Positions 1 through 14,900 of a stretch of 64,000 bases of DNA are shown in pieces. Source of the DNA: Penelope pileata. Its lineage: Eukaryota > Chordata > Aves > Galliformes > Cracidae. A model generated the notes under the pieces. That model ran no database searches. It had not been told where the DNA came from and saw only the letters and a program-made list of their open reading frames with translations. The translations under genes were made by a program, and so were the position numbers. Within the stretch, counting starts at the first letter, position 1. Every line of letters starts with the position of its first letter. The stretch lies in assembly GCA_013396635.1 (NCBI GenBank), contig WBMW01000596.1, positions 169,421 to 233,420 on the forward strand. Reading direction: 5' to 3'.

Positions 1-1319
1 TAGCTGGCATTCCAGAACAGATTTTGTTGTACTGAAATCAAGCAGGCATTTACCACAAACATCTATCTGGTTACTTCACCATTTGAAGATCTGAATGGAT
101 AGCAGGTGGACTTCAGCAGATTTTCTTTATGGCCACTGCACATTGGACTTATGAAATGTGCCTAACAATTAAGGAGGTTAAGATTGCATTTTTCTTACTT
201 ACAAGAATGTAATGACAACTATCAACTATTGCAGAAATCAATATTGCAGACAGAAAATAATAGCTGTTTTTAAACAAGGTCAGAACCTCATTTGCTCTAA
301 AGCATTGTAGGCCCACTGAGAATATGATGCAAGATATCTAAATTTGCCTGCACTGACATCTTCCTTTCACACACTGGCAAGTAATACTCTTTTTAAACAG
401 CTCCTTCATGGAGCAACTGCAAGAGAACTTGCAAAGCTTCAACAGGAGCAGCGTTTTCAAAGCCACAAATGGCAGAAGTGCTCTCTCCTCTACCACTCCA
501 CAGGAGTCAGATGTCTAAATAACAGTTATGCCTCTGCCAGCCCCCCCAGTACTGCCTCTCTTCCTGTCTTCTAGACAACTCTTTGGAAAACTGTTTTTGC
601 TTGCTTCTAAAATTGCTTTTCTTTTCTCATGCTCAGAATCTCAATCAGAAATCAGCACAAAGAAGCTTACTTTTTATTTTCTCTACCTCAGTCTGTTCTC
701 ACAGAGATGCACCTATTTCAACCCCCAGTCCCCATCCTTTACTACCATTCTCCTTTGATATCACATGGTTATGGTTGACAAATAAGCAAATATGCAGCAT
801 TGAGGATAAATATTTCAGAACTCCTTTAGACTGATAGCTAAGGATTATGATCAAAATTGGTTCTTTCCTTCCATAACTCTCACCTTGGAGACAAAAAGCC
901 TTGGAGTTCTTCACCAATAACTACATGAAGCTATGAAAAAACCTGTTCTTTATCATCCTGACACTAATGCAAGAAGTCTTGCAATCCCCAGTCCATCTCT
1001 CTCTATCTGTCTTGGTGTTTACATGACAGAGAAAACAGCTTTTAAAAATGAAGGTGGACAAATTAAAGGTGATAGGAGGAAGAAAGTGTTTCCTGATCAT
1101 CTCCCTGTAATAAGAACATCCAGCTTTCAATTATGTAACCCGGTCTCAATGATAAGACCTTTCAAAATGCTGTGTTATTGGCAGTTCACTTGGACAGCCA
1201 CAGCAGCAAAAACAAACAAATAATCTTCCACCTGTAATAAGCCAGAAATGTAATTTCTTTTTTTGGTACAGGTCGTATGAGTTATGGATTTTATGAGTCC
1301 TTTCCTTCATTATCACTAT

Positions 1320-1497
1320 CATCTGGAACAGGCTCCCCAGGGCAGTGGTCACGGCCCCAAGCTGCCAGAGTTCAAGGAGCATTTGTACAATGCTCTCAGA
1401 TATAGGATTTGAATTTTCGGTGGTCCTGTGTGGAGCCAGGAGTTGGATATGATCCTTATGGGTCCCTGCCAACTCACAATATTCATGATACTACAAT
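1320..1497 (+). mobile_element. CR1 LINE 3' fragment
   Basis: The stretch reads like the 3' untranslated end of an avian CR1: 'aacaggctccccagggcagt', then a segment about a mass forming an open hinge of leucine-poor text, ending in 'atgatcc..atgggtccctgccaactc' and a decayed 'attcatgata' tail. It is 5'-truncated and inactive. Orientation is antisense to NOL4. Boundaries are approximate. Confidence 0.85.
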
Positions 1498-4400
1498 CAT
1501 ACTTAAGAACAAAAGCAACTAAAGAATTGCCCTAACTAGACCTCAAGAGACCATTTACTCACCAGTACCAATTTACTCACAAGCACCAAAGCACACCATC
1601 CTTGTGTTCTCCATGCCGTCTTTGACTTGCCCTGCAAAGCACCACCAGAAACAGCTCCAAGAGGAAGCCCCTAAGACGGGCACTGTCCTGTATCAGGAAA
1701 ACACTTTGAGGGAAGGAAAGAGCTTCACTATAGGTTTCATATATAAATATATAGGTTTCAAACAGGCTTCACTATGGAACCTACTTCTACATGAGACAGT
1801 CATCCAAAATTATTTTTGATGTTTCTTCTCTGGAAGAAGATTAAGCTGTTAAGCTGTTGTAGCTATAGCTGTCTCTCAGGCACAACCTGGAATATTGTGA
1901 GAAGAGGTACAGATGCTTGCTGTTGCTTCTGTTGAACAGGAAAACACAGGCTTGCTGAGATGGCACGCACTTTGTGACTTGTCTGAAGCACATTCAAACA
2001 CATTCCAACCACATCAGAACAACAAGAAAGCAATAGGTCTTACTTTTTGTTCGTCTGGGATATTCAAGACAAATTTGGCTTTGCATTCACAGAACTGTCT
2101 CTTCTAGAAACTCAAGCCTGTTCTACTTCTGAACACCGAGATAGGCACTAGTTAAGAGCACAGGAGAATGTATCATCTGCTTAATAATGGATTCCCATGC
2201 CATAGGGCTCTGTCTCTTTTCAGTGACCATTTCATTTAGTTGAAATAGATGACTACAGAACGAGATATATGTTTGATAACAGAAATACAGATTTATAAAT
2301 ACGGTTATAAAATCTATAAACATAAAATCTATTCATAGAAATAGATAATTCTGTGTATATAGAGGGTCAGAGGTTTCATAATTCAATGCTTACTTTATTT
2401 TTATTCCATTATGCTCAAAAAATAACCTTGTCAAGCTGGAAAGCTAAATTTCTGTCACTCCCGAGGCAGTCTTTCCAGCCCTCTATTCTGTTTTTTTCCT
2501 CAGAACCAATTCCTGTTAACACTTGTGTGTACAACAGGGGAAAAACAAATGGGAAAAAAAAAGGCATCCACCACATACTTAAATATGAAAGTAGAATAAG
2601 AAACATTTTACTGCCTTGAAGGGTGCTGAAGGGAGACAGTTTTCACTCTATGTAGAAATAACGGAGGAGTCAGAGGCTGGTTTTCTTCTCATTTTTTCAT
2701 TTATAGTCAAAGAGCAGCTAATTGCACTGTGCCTGAGAGGTAGTCAGAAAGTGTGGGAGACTGGATTTTTTTCTGACCTACGAGACAGGAATGTCTTAGA
2801 AACTCAGTGTTACTCAGAGAAATCCACAGGGCAGGAACAGCTTTAAAAACAAAGTTATTCCCCATCTGTATACAAATGGGAAAAAGAAAAAAAACAACTG
2901 AAAAACAGCTATTGGTACCACTAATACCCACTCTCACCATCATATATGTATATGCTTGGTGATCAGGTAGGTTCTTACTAGCCAGTCTGTTCACCGTCAG
3001 GTGATAGCTCATGTTTTACACAAGGCTCTACAACCTGCTTCAGCAAAGAAGTGATGGGCTTTACTTCTGTCACAGTATGACAGTTTGGAAGGCCACGGGA
3101 CAGATTTGGAAACCCCTTGCTTCCCTTCCATCTGAAGTCACATCACAGCATCCTCTCTTGCTCACAGAGGATCAAAGAAACAGCAGAAGCCCTAGATAAA
3201 TCAAAGTCACCCAGATAGCCTGAGCAGCACTGCCCCCACAGAATACCAACTGCACTACGCAAATCCAGCCAGGATGCTGGAAGGTGGGGCAAGAAACAGA
3301 AAACACAAATATTCCACCACTACCCACTCAAGTAAATCATCCACGCAGCAGAAACTCTTCTGAACAGAACGTTGCTCTTCTGCATGGCCATAGCAGAGTC
3401 CGAATTGCCTGTAAAAGGCTGGAAGGTGGAGATTGTGCATGGTTTTCTAGCTGGTGAAGAACTATTTCTCAAAAAAATATAATTGTCCACCCTCTCCTTT
3501 GCAAAGGTGCATTCAAATAAGCTTCTATTGAAATCAACACTGTACAATGCCAACAGAGAGAAGTAAGTTCAAAAATCACCATGCAACCTTCTTTCTTAAA
3601 TCAGCATGGAGAACTTGGCCAGGCTGTCATCTTATTTTCCCAGATCTATCCAACCACATGCCTTTTAATGCTTTCACCACGATTTCCCAATTTTGTTGGG
3701 TAAGCAATCATCTTAGGTCCTCTTTTTTTTCCAAGAAATGAATGGAAGCACACTGCTGAGTAGCTGATTCAGAGAACAGAAAAATATTTGTTCTTGCTAA
3801 CAGGCTTTACAACACCCATGTCTTTAATTAAAATAGGAACCATTGCAGGAGATATAACAGTATGTGCAACTACAAGTCTGTCATTACAGATGTACCAAGA
3901 ATTATATTCTGAGCCAGGAATCTAAGTAGTTGCGCTGCTCCTAGAGAGCACACATAATGGCTAGTACAGAATTGCAGAAATGTAGCAAAAGAAGAAAGGA
4001 AGATATAGGAGCACAGATAGAGCCTGGCTAACTCACTGAACAAAAGCTTATCATCTCTGCATGAACAACATGGACGGTTTCATTAAAGAACCATTGGCAA
4101 TTTCAGCATCTACATTAACTCCTTCAGGCTCAACTGCTCGGAACCTATTATGAAAATGCGAAAGATTAAACCTTGTCTCCACTGGACTTCGTAGAAATTC
4201 TCACCATTGACTTTAGTAAGGTTTTAACTGCAGTCTTGTTTTTTGGACACAATCATGCAGGACACAATTTCCAAAAGCTAAGGCAATAGAAGTCAAAGTT
4301 CTCTTGAACTTTTTATGAAAATATGGTCCTTGGACAGGTAATTTGGAGGGGTATTTAGAAAAAATTACCAGTTGCTTTAGACAGAGAGAAATTCAAGCTT

Positions 4401-5624
4401 GCTTTGGTGAAGATGTATATAGACCTACAGACTATTCGAATATTATTTATAAATTTATAAATCTATACGTATTCATATGTAGGTGTATAAAGATTTGTAT
4501 GCATACATGGAGTCCTTTGTAAAAGAGTCTTGACAGCACTTTTTGTTTACATTTATTTCAGCCTCTTTAGAACATCTGGCTGCTCTTACTATTTGCATCG
4601 CCTCCTCTTGAAGAGGGCCTATTTTCCCCATTGCAGGCAATTCACATTGAGAGTTCTCACATCTCGTAGTGCTGTCTCTTCTTTGATAGGCTGCAGCTTC
4701 AGCTGCCTTTAGAATAATCAACCAAGAGACACTTAAACAGTGCGATGCAACAAACCCGCGGCATGTCTCTGCCAATTAAGTCATTAAAATTTTAGCACAG
4801 TTCATATTTTGGTTCTTCTTGGAAGAGTGACTATGTGTAACTGAAATGTCATTGCTCTATTTTGTTGTCTTAGCAAAGAAAACCAAAAAACTATTCTCAC
4901 TCTGTATCTCTTAATTCCTTTTCCCATCAAACCAATGATAGCAATTATTGTTACTAAGAATTTAAACTAGTCTTTTGATATCATGGCTTTATCATAGTGT
5001 TTCTCAAGGCACAGAATCAAATTTTCTAATCAATTATCACCCCAAAGTACATGTTACTCTTGTCTATTTAAAAGCTGCTAATGAACCACATCATTTACCC
5101 TTGCTTACGATCTCATTTAAATATCCCTGCCCATGTCTCTAGTGATGTGAAATCCAAGTTTCAGAGTATGAAAGGCTAAACACCGAGGTTTGAACTCCAT
5201 CTTCCAGTCAGAATTAATTATTGCTTTTACACAAGTTTAATCACTTGTTTATAGAAGGGCTCTGAGACAATTATTAACAGGAATCACTCTACCTTCTGTT
5301 TAGGGAACAATCCCACCCTAGAAAGCACATGGAACATCAGGGCTTCTAGAAGCTCAGTAGATGCAGTCACTTGCTCTCTCAGACATGTTAAACCGATTCC
5401 TTGATTCGGTTCACAGGAAATTGGCCTCGTAAAAAATCTGAAATGAACCTGAAGATCTAAGCAAGGATTTAAGATGTAGAGATGCAAATACCCCTATGAC
5501 CAAGGACTTCTGCAGTAGAGACTAATCTCAGTTGTCACATCTTGTAGTTCTGTCTCTTCTTCTGAAGCAATGCTTCTGCTGGAGAACCATGATCTAGCTG
5601 CACGACCAGAACACTAATGAGTTC

Positions 5625-6608
5625 TTTTCCGCCTGTAGCTAGCAGCGCTCCCCAGGAGTCGGTACCAGGTCCAGTCTTGTTCAACATCTTCATCGATGAC
5701 CTGGATGCAGGGATAGAGACCACCCTCAGCAAGTTTGCTGATAATAGAAAGCTGGGAGGAGCGGCTGACACACCAGAAGGCTGTGCTGCCATTCAGCAAG
5801 ACTTGGACAGGCTGGAGAGTTGGGCAGAGAGGAACTTTACGAGGTTCAACAAAGGGAAGTGCAGAGTCTTACATGTGGTGAGGAATAACTGCATGCATCA
5901 GTACACATTAGGGACTGACCTGCTGGAAAGGAGCTCTGCAGAGAAGGACCTGGGGGTCCTGGTGGACAACAGGTTGGCCATGAGCCAGCAGTGTGCACTT
6001 GTGGCCAAGAAGGTCAGTGGTATCCTGGGGTGCATTATCCTGGGAGCATGGCCAGCAGGTCGAAGGAGGTGATCCTCCCCCTCTACTCTGCCCTGATCAG
6101 GCCTCACCTGGAGTACCATATCCAGTTCTGGGCTCCTCAGTTCAAGAAAGACAGGGATCTTCTAGAGAGAATCCAGTGGAAGACAAGGATGATGAGGAGC
6201 CTGGAGCATCTCGTTATGAGGAAAGGCTGAGAGACCTGGGGCTGTTCAGCCTGGAGAAGAGAAGACTGACAGGGAATCCTATCAATGCTTATAAATATCT
6301 ACAGGACAGGATTCAAGTGGATGGGACCATTTTCTTTTCAGTGGTGCCACCACTGAACATGGGGCAATGGACACAAACTGGAACACAGGAAGTTCCATAT
6401 GACATGAGGAAAAATATCCTTGCTGTGAGGGTGACAGCACTAGAATAGGTTGCCCAGAGAGGCTGTGAAGTCTCCTTCTCTGGAGATATTCACAACCTGC
6501 CTGGACGCTTTCCTGTGTAACCTACTATAGGGAACCTGCTTTAGCACGGGGTTGGACTGGATGATCTCCAGAGGTCCCTTCCAATCCTTACAGTTCTGGG
6601 ATTCTGTG
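5625..6608 (+). mobile_element. CR1 LINE, 5'-truncated, with decayed reverse-transcriptase C-terminus
   Basis: Translation from about 5650 gives the CR1 ORF2 C-terminal signature: a GPVLFNIFIDDLD-like block, then a FADN-KLGG motif, then DLDRLESWAERN, KDLGVLVDNRL, and, after a frameshift near 6040, YSALIRPHLEY and KRRLTGN in another frame. The catalytic FADD motif has become FADN and the reading frame is split over several frames, so the element is dead. The 3' end is the typical 'ttggactggatgatctcc' segment followed by 'attctgtga' at about 6608. It is the largest and best-preserved transposable element in the window and is antisense to NOL4. The 5' breakpoint falls inside the reverse-transcriptase domain. 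Confidence 0.93.
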
Positions 6609-9600
6609 AAGTGGAGAAAATCTTCTTGAAGGTGAGCTGATGTGTCAATTTTTCTTCGTTTCTTTACATCTAAGTCTGAAAATTGTATGTAATAAAAATT
6701 TGGATTCTTCCTTTATGTTACCTTTTATCTGAATTTATTCTAATGGGAATGCCAGCCCTTAAAATTGAGGTCTTCCTCCGCAGCACTTTCCTGAGTGGGT
6801 TTGAGTAGCTAAAAATGTCTGTCTGGGTGCTCCTCCACAGCCCACCTTGCATGCAGCAGTAGGCTTGAACCTCACATGCTTCCCAGCAGGCTGCAAGCCA
6901 GTCACCACCTGCTAAATAAACTTGTAAAAGAGCCTGTCTGTATTTCAACCTGTCTTGGTGTTGTCTGATTGTCTGTACATTTTTCTTTCTCCTTTCAACC
7001 TGCAAACTATCACTTCTGTCTTTTTCACGATAAACAGGCTATTAGTGTTCACTTGGAGGAAACCACTGAAGTTCTGCCTAACCTGAAAATCCAGAAAGAT
7101 TATACATTTCTTCCATCCTAGAAGTGGCAGAGATAGTGTGCCCCCCTGCCTTAGAATAAGGAATATGGTTGCTATTTGGCAAGATGAAATAAATTATTTG
7201 AAAACACTGCTTCACAGATCTCAGGAAAATTTCTGTAACTACTTCCTATGCATTAAATATTACAAAACTCTACAGTGCTTAGAAAACAGTACTCTCTGTT
7301 TGCAAATGAAGGATTTGCATTTGGTTAGCAAATTACTTCTAATTTTAAACTTTCTGCATGAAAAAAAATTATCAAAAGAAAAACATTTTAAAGAAATTTT
7401 CATTTTAAAAAATTGCAAGACAGCCTAGTGTCTCCAGAGGATTTCCTGCTTGGAAAAAAAAAAATAAATTAAGTGCTCGCTTAATTAAAATATAACACAG
7501 TAAAGAATTAATGGCTGCATTTAATTTTCTTTAAAGCATGGGTTTTTTACTAAAACAAAAAATGCTGTCATGTTTTTCTATATTAAATGTAATAGAAAAA
7601 AATGAAACAAATGACTAGAATATACTTTAACTGTAATTATCAACAAAATAAACCCTCTATACTGTAAGGAAGTAGATCAAATTCAAACAAGCCATCTGTG
7701 AACATAACTACTGCTAATGTCAACTGGTACATACAAAAGAATAAACTGGCTAAAATGTCTGTACTGGAAAGCAAACAAAATCCCTATGCTAGAATGACCC
7801 TCCTGATTTTGAAGTTACAGAGAAATGGAAGGGAAAAGCCTGAGGAATGGGAAGATAAGGGAGAGAAAAAAAAAAAGAAAAACAACCAAAACCAAACCAA
7901 TGTATACAGAAATCCTGCTAGGCCTAGTTACAAGGTGTTGCATACTGAAATAAAAAGTAAATTGGCCTCCTTCAGTACCTGTGTAAGGAAGAGAGAGCCT
8001 GGTGGGTTAGTAATACTGCCAAAGTGAAAAGTCTGTTGACAGAGGACGATCATTGCTGCAACCTCCAGACCTGTTCCAGAGGTTGTAAGAGGATACAGGT
8101 CTGAGGCTAGCCTCTTACACAGGAGCGGGCTTCACTTAACACTACATTGCTCAAGTAAAAAGAGTGGCTGTGAATAGAGCGAATGGTCTGCAGGCAGTTT
8201 AGCACTACTTGTGAAGAGGTAATTCTCACTTCCGAGCTACGATTGGCTGAAAGTATTCCCTTATGTAATTACGGAATAATAGCGGAGAACTTGATTGTAA
8301 CCAACAGTTAGTAGTTTGTTGCTAACAAGCCAAACATGATGAACAATTTTGAGGCAATTATTGTCATTACAAGGCACACTCGATTGTTCAAGGCAAGCGT
8401 AATAGAAAGTGACAGTTGCGCAGCTGGGAGGGTGGTGCGGGAAATGGGATTGTTCCCTGCTCACAACACCACGGTCGCACTGTAGCTGAGAGTCTGCTGA
8501 ATGCATAATTCATGTTTAATAATATTTTAGTCTCTAGAACAAATTACAGTATAAGATAGAAAAAAATACAAACAAAGGCATCAAGAAAAGTACACAAGTT
8601 TTAAAAAGATGAGAGAAGATAATTAGAATTAAAACGCAGGGGGGAAACATTCGGTCCAACCAACTCATGAGACAACTGCAACTTCACTACCAGCAAATGA
8701 ATGTACAGTAGCTTTTCATATGAAAAGAGTCAACTGTAAAAGTAATCTTTGTGCTACACTTCAGGGAGAGGGCTGCTCATGCTCAAATCGTGGTTGGAGA
8801 GCCCCATCTGCTTAGGCTTGTCCCCCAGCTAGCAAAGTTCTGGTCTCAGCCATGCACTCATTTAACACTAATCTGGAAGAAGGAAGGAATGTTCTGCATG
8901 GAGAGACACTGTTGCTTAATACTTAACATATTTAAGTTGTATAAAGAGGCAGAGGAAGATTTTAATCTATCAGCACTCTGATGACAGTGCAAGCATCAGC
9001 TGCCTCATAAGTAAGCAGCCAGTACATCAAAACACTTGATCTGCTCAAAAATCCACCCAGCTCTCCAGAGGATCCCTAATGATGCTAAGGACTGAAATTT
9101 CTAATACAGCAGTGTCCACATGTTAAGCTGTTGCACAGGTTCGGTACAATGCAACATCACTGACATCGTAACAGTGCTCACGAGTCCTGACGGTGTCACC
9201 CATAGTGCCTTTTGCACTGATAGTGCATCATCTCCAAAGGAGCTATTAATATGCTAGTGGAAGAAGATTAGTGCAATTGTCTGGGTTTCTGTCTTCATTT
9301 CAGCAGGTTTTTTTCCTTCTCTCTTAAATGCATTTGTGCAAATCAAATTACATCAAAGCAAATCTGATGGGCCAGATCACCCCAGGTGTAGCTCCACTGA
9401 AGCAGAGTAATAGTGTTACTGCACGCCAAGTTCTCAGGTCCACTTTAACTCTGCTTAGGTGAAAATGATATTAATTTTCTAAAATCGAGCAACAGATTAT
9501 ACCTAACTCCCTGTGTAAAGAAACCTCTGTAATTCTGACAAGAGTAAGATAACACTTCAGTGCAGCTCAAAGACTTATTCAGAAACACACGTATGTGACT

Positions 9601-10123
9601 CTGCTATCTTGTGCTGGATTCAGGAATCAATCTCGTGCTCGCAAGAGGTGGCAGATTGACAGCTGCAGAGACCTTTGCTTATCCTCAGAACAGATTGCAG
9701 AGCCCAGAAGCAGAGATCTCCCCCATTCCTTCTTGCCAGTTTGTCTCAGCCCTCATCTTTTGGGATGTACTTGCTAGCCTCGCAGCACATGGGAAAGGTA
9801 AAACCTATCCATACAGGTGGGCTGTCCTCTCCAGGGAAATCAGAGTAAGATCACAAGACATCGTGTGTAAGGTGCTATATATATTACCAGCATTGCCCTG
9901 ATAGCACTGTGTGTGTCTCTTCTTCTCCATTGCCATGAGACAGAGAGGTACCATAGATGTCATTCACAACACTGGCATTTATTGTTTCATCCTTAGTCAT
10001 ATGAATTGAGATTATTGCCCAAAATGTTGCAAGTTTTGCTGGCTTGAGCAAAACCAGAAGGCCTGAATACATCACAAAATTCAGTAGCTCTCCCAGCCCT
10101 AGCTGAAATTTTAAACAGTCTTC

Positions 10124-10141
10124 TTTTTTTGGGGGGGGGGG
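10124..10141 (+). repeat. T7G11 homopolymer run
   Basis: Seven T followed by eleven G, then a G-rich stretch. It is a site of likely sequencing or length error and a possible G-quadruplex contributor. Confidence 0.9.
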
Positions 10142-11950
10142 AAGGGGGAATAGAAAAATTAAGCTTCAATTGTTTTTCTACATTCTTTATAAGCTAACAG
10201 TGCTACAATCTCCGCTCTTAATCAGGCCAAACTCTTGCTATTAAGCAAAACAACCTTTTTCTTTAGAGTAAAATGCTAATTAACCTAATGTCTTGTAAAA
10301 AGTACAGGCATAATAAACAACTTTCATAGTGTTGTAGCTGTGTTAGTATGATCTACAAATTGCAAATAAAACCAGTCAAGCCACAGAAAATCTCCCAAAT
10401 TAAAAGGCTTTTTATAAGTACATGAGGTTGCATGAAGGAAAACTAGCAGGCTGCTTTTTATTTTATTTTCAAAATTGTTATTACAGCTTTATGACTTTGT
10501 GTGGTAATTTCAGTCCGTCCCATACACCACTGAAATGCCAGGTGCTTCGCTTTAAAGCCTAAAGATGTCAAGATCTTAAGTAAAAGACACCCAAACTCTG
10601 CAAATGTTTTGGCTGATCTTTTGCATGCTGAAGTCATGTGGACCTCAACCTCATACACAATAAGCATATTTATAAAGACTTTCAGTGCTTGAACAGAAAT
10701 CAAAGTGACAATACTCCTTAACGTAAAATAATTTTGTAAATTAATGTAAAATAACATTTCCACAGAGATGTCTTAACCAGTAGCAAAAAGATTGCAATGT
10801 GCTGAGAATCTTCTGCTCTCACGTTGGCTTTTTTACCACTTGCTTTTCTCAACATCTAAAGCACGGTGAAAACATAGGCAACAGCAGGGGCGATTTACTC
10901 CAATAAGCTGCTTCACCAGTCTGTCTTCACTTTGGCCTGAACATCTCACTTGGTGTTTGAACCCATGCATCTCACTTCAATTACATTGTAGAAGAAGAAA
11001 AGTCAATATTGTAAGACAGTGAGTCCAGCTTTTAGTGGAATAAAGATAAAAACAGAAAGAAGTACTACAGTACAACCAATTCAGAATGGGAAGATGGATT
11101 AAAAATTTGGCTAGAGCTCAGTTCAGAGAGAACACAATGGCAAGTGTGAGTCCAGCAAACTGCACCATGCACAGGCACAGAGTTTTAACAATTTAATCAG
11201 CTAATGTTACCTGCTTCAGGTGAAGCTGTTGATTAAAGATTGTGTCTTTGATGTACAAAACAGGTGCTTAGATGATCGACTCCAGCACCTCCATCTGCCA
11301 CAAACACCATATGAGTGGAGGGAATGATTAATGCAAATAATCACATCTCCTAAATACATAGTGTGGAAGGCCTGGCAATGCAAATGTGCTGGGGAAAGAT
11401 CTTTGGCACCATCCAAATGGCCACAAACTACTTGAAGGAACAGTTCTCCACTACAGTACAGAACTATTGCCCAATATTGTACAAACTGAAAAAATGGGAG
11501 AAGTTTATTACTAATCTCCACATCTAAGATTATAGTACAACTCCTGTCTGATGTTGAATTACAACATATTCGGCCACAGCAATAAGCAGTCTCTACCCAA
11601 TGTCTGTGAGGGGGAGCTTTATATGTACAACATGTACAAACACATAACTGTATCATTTTCTACAAACTGGATTAAAGAGAGCATAATCCCTCCACTCAAA
11701 TCCAAACATTAAAATGCATTAAGATGTTTTGCTGCACATCAGTAGAGTGAAAGATACTGCAAATAGAATTCTCCACCTTGCACTATTATAGTCAAATAGT
11801 CTCATCCCTGATTTTTATTCAATAGCTCACATAGTGTAAAGCAATAAATTCCAGCATAAAATTTACCCCTTGTTCCTCTGGGGACAGAGTTGTGCATATT
11901 CTCTACAAAAATCATTTTGTACAGGTTGATGCACCGATTAAGAAAAATAT

Positions 11951-11969
11951 ATAAAATAAATAAATAAAT
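11951..11969 (+). repeat. (AAAT)n microsatellite
   Basis: A short run of AAAT units. Confidence 0.9.
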
Positions 11970-14900
11970 GAAAGCCAAAGCAAGCTCCTTTATTTCAGAC
12001 TCAGTTGGCAAACCTTGCCTGCAGTCTCAGACAAGAGCAAAAGGTTTTGATCCAGCCTCATCCGAGTCCCTAGAGCACTGTTAGGAAAAAAGAATTAAAG
12101 CCACCTCTGGAGAGGGAGCTTTGCCTGCAGATGACTGGCATGCAGCAGTCACCCCGAGAGCTGGCTTAGGACAAGGGAACTGTAACTCGTTCTAGGGAAG
12201 CAGACAGGATGTGGACAAGGAGGCCGGAATAGGTGAATAAGAAAATAGAAGCAAGCAAGGGGAGTGGGTGCAGAAGAGAAAGGCACCCTTCAGCAATCTG
12301 CAGCCCTGCTATCCAGCTGGCTGCTAAGGAGAGCAGCTCCCAGGGCCCGGTAACCAGATAGCCCTACCCCACTCCCAGCTGGGGAGCAAACCGATGGCAA
12401 ATTAGAGCTGCTTTCCTTTCCTAACTCCCCAGAGAAGAGCAGCAGCTCCTCTCCAACTCCTCCCCCACAGTTGCAGCAGCCCTGCAGGTGCTCAGGATGC
12501 TATTCTCAGCCATCCACCAGCAGGTGTGACTCAGGGCCCTGTTATTCAAAAGCATTCAAAGGATAACTGAAAGAGGGAACTCTCCTTCATCGTATTGTGG
12601 TGGCTTCACTACTGTGGACAGACTTCATCAACTCTCCCTATTTTCCATTTTATCCATTCACTTTCAATTCTTCGTACAGTGAATCTTACGAAGCTTTGGC
12701 ACCTTTGCAGAGCCCAGGACTTTTGTGCAGCACCAACACCCACCTTTTGTGCAACACCCATCTGTTACAAGCAAATGCACACCTTCCCTCTCTGCACCCT
12801 TCTCAGCAGTTTTCCCACTGAACATGATATTTCTGGATGAAGTCTATCACTTTCAGCCCATACTCTGGGTTGCTCTCATAAACACATTTCTTCTACTTAG
12901 GTTAAAATGACCTAACCATGAGAAACACAGAACACGGGGTACTATACAAAAGACCTTGAGAAATCAGAGGTCAAATTTTCTAGTATGAGCTCTGCAATGG
13001 ATTTCTAAAGCCAAAGACTTGATTCAATATGATGCAGGTATAGCCCCAGGTAAGAGGGTGTGAAAACACCTCCTTCCTTTGATACACATAGTGTCAGCAT
13101 CCCACTGTGCTCTGAGAAACTGAACTGGAAGAGGTGTCTCCATCTAAACCCCAGTGGCATGGTCAGGCCCACTACTGCATTCCCCTGGAGTACACTGCCT
13201 CTGTATACACCATACCATTAATCAGTTGATATCTATGTTTAAAGAATGATTGATGTCCCAAAATATTCTTACGCCTCCTTGTATGGAAGGCCATGTAAAC
13301 ACATAGGGACAGAATGCACAACCTCTGGCCATGCTGAATCTGTCCCTAATCCAACCCAGGCAGCAGTGATTCCCATTTGCAAATTATTCCCATTACCAGA
13401 CTGTTCTTCCAGTGAGAGACTTCTGCTTGTGGCAGCGGGAGACCCATGCTGTCCCATTCCACCACAGGCACCGTTCCCATCCACATGTGCATAGACAATC
13501 ATACACAGCAGACAGCTTCCACATGCCAGAATGCAGCAAACAGTTTCAGATAAGCCAAACGCCAGGTGTCTTTACAGGCAGACTGAATCTGGGGGCTGAC
13601 ATAAACTCCCATGGATATATAAAATAGTTTGAGAGACAGGAGGAGGAAACGCACATCCACACTTAAGTGATAATTTGGGTGGACATGCACTATAATTAAG
13701 TGCTAAATTCATGAAATTTTACAGTAAAAACTGTGACAGCAAAAGGAATGCTACTGCTACACTCAAATTCCCCTTTGTCTTCCTTCCAGTCCTGTTTCCT
13801 TCCTTAAGTTCCTGTGTTCATTTTTCTTTCAATTTTCTTTTCTTCCTGCCTGCTGCTATCATTCCACATTCCTCTCTCTTCCCAACGTCTTTCAGTTTTC
13901 TCCTCCAGTCTCTTTTCGCCTATCTTGAAACACAGCATTGCCACAACTAGCCCCACTCAGGTCTGATACCTGACAGCATCTAACATAGGAAACGCACGGC
14001 AGGAAGAGAAGTTATTCCAAATCCCTCTACCAGAAGATATTTTAGCCAGAAGAAGCAGCAAAAGAAATGGAATTGCTTTAGGAAGGTGAGCAAGTGCCAT
14101 CTGGGAAGAGGGGAAGAAAGCAGAGACTTAAAGCAATTCTGCGAGGTCACACTACCTGTAGTTCAAAGATCACTGCGCATTTATTTGCCACAGGTTTTAA
14201 ACAGCAAGTGACAGTTTTGCAGCATGTTAACATTCACACATATGTTCTGTTGTGATCAGATAGGACGCATGGCTCTGGCTGGGGAATGCGTTCAGACATG
14301 TATGACAGGCATTTCTTCACAGCTTCTTGCACTGTAATTGTTACCTCATGTACACGTACACATGCACTCAATTACTATTAAGAAATGCTTCTTGTGTGAA
14401 ACAGATTATTTGTGTAAGCAAAAGCCTCTAAAGCACAGTTTTTCACTCAAAGTCAGACACATGAAAATGACAGCTTCCAAAGTATCCCTGAAAGCTAAGT
14501 TAGTGGTACTATTACATATTAGCTCTGAATAGTCAGACTTCCACAGGAAAGCGAGCTGGCTTCCCCTGCTCCTTGAACATCACTATTGCTCCTTTAGTCA
14601 AGATATATAGAGAGAAATTATGTCAAAAGTTACAAAAATGGTGTGATAGCATGATGACACAAAGAGAAGAGGTGGTTGTGGTTAAAATCTGGCCTAGCAA
14701 ATTATCATAAACATCCTCCTCGTTTTTGTCTAGTAAGCGACACAGAGGAAGGTTCCTGCCCATAACCAAATCCTATCAGCCACTGTGCAACACACACGTT
14801 CTCACCTACATAGCTTATGAGCTAACAATTGATGATGATGCATTTAGTGGAAAGAATCCAGGTTAATTGTCAAATTCCACATACTTATTTTAGGAGAAAT

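Noticed and set aside
5617..6448. Open frames that could be called a reverse-transcriptase gene
   Set aside because: The catalytic FADD motif is changed to FADN, the frame is split and the element is 5'-truncated. It is listed as a dead CR1 copy.
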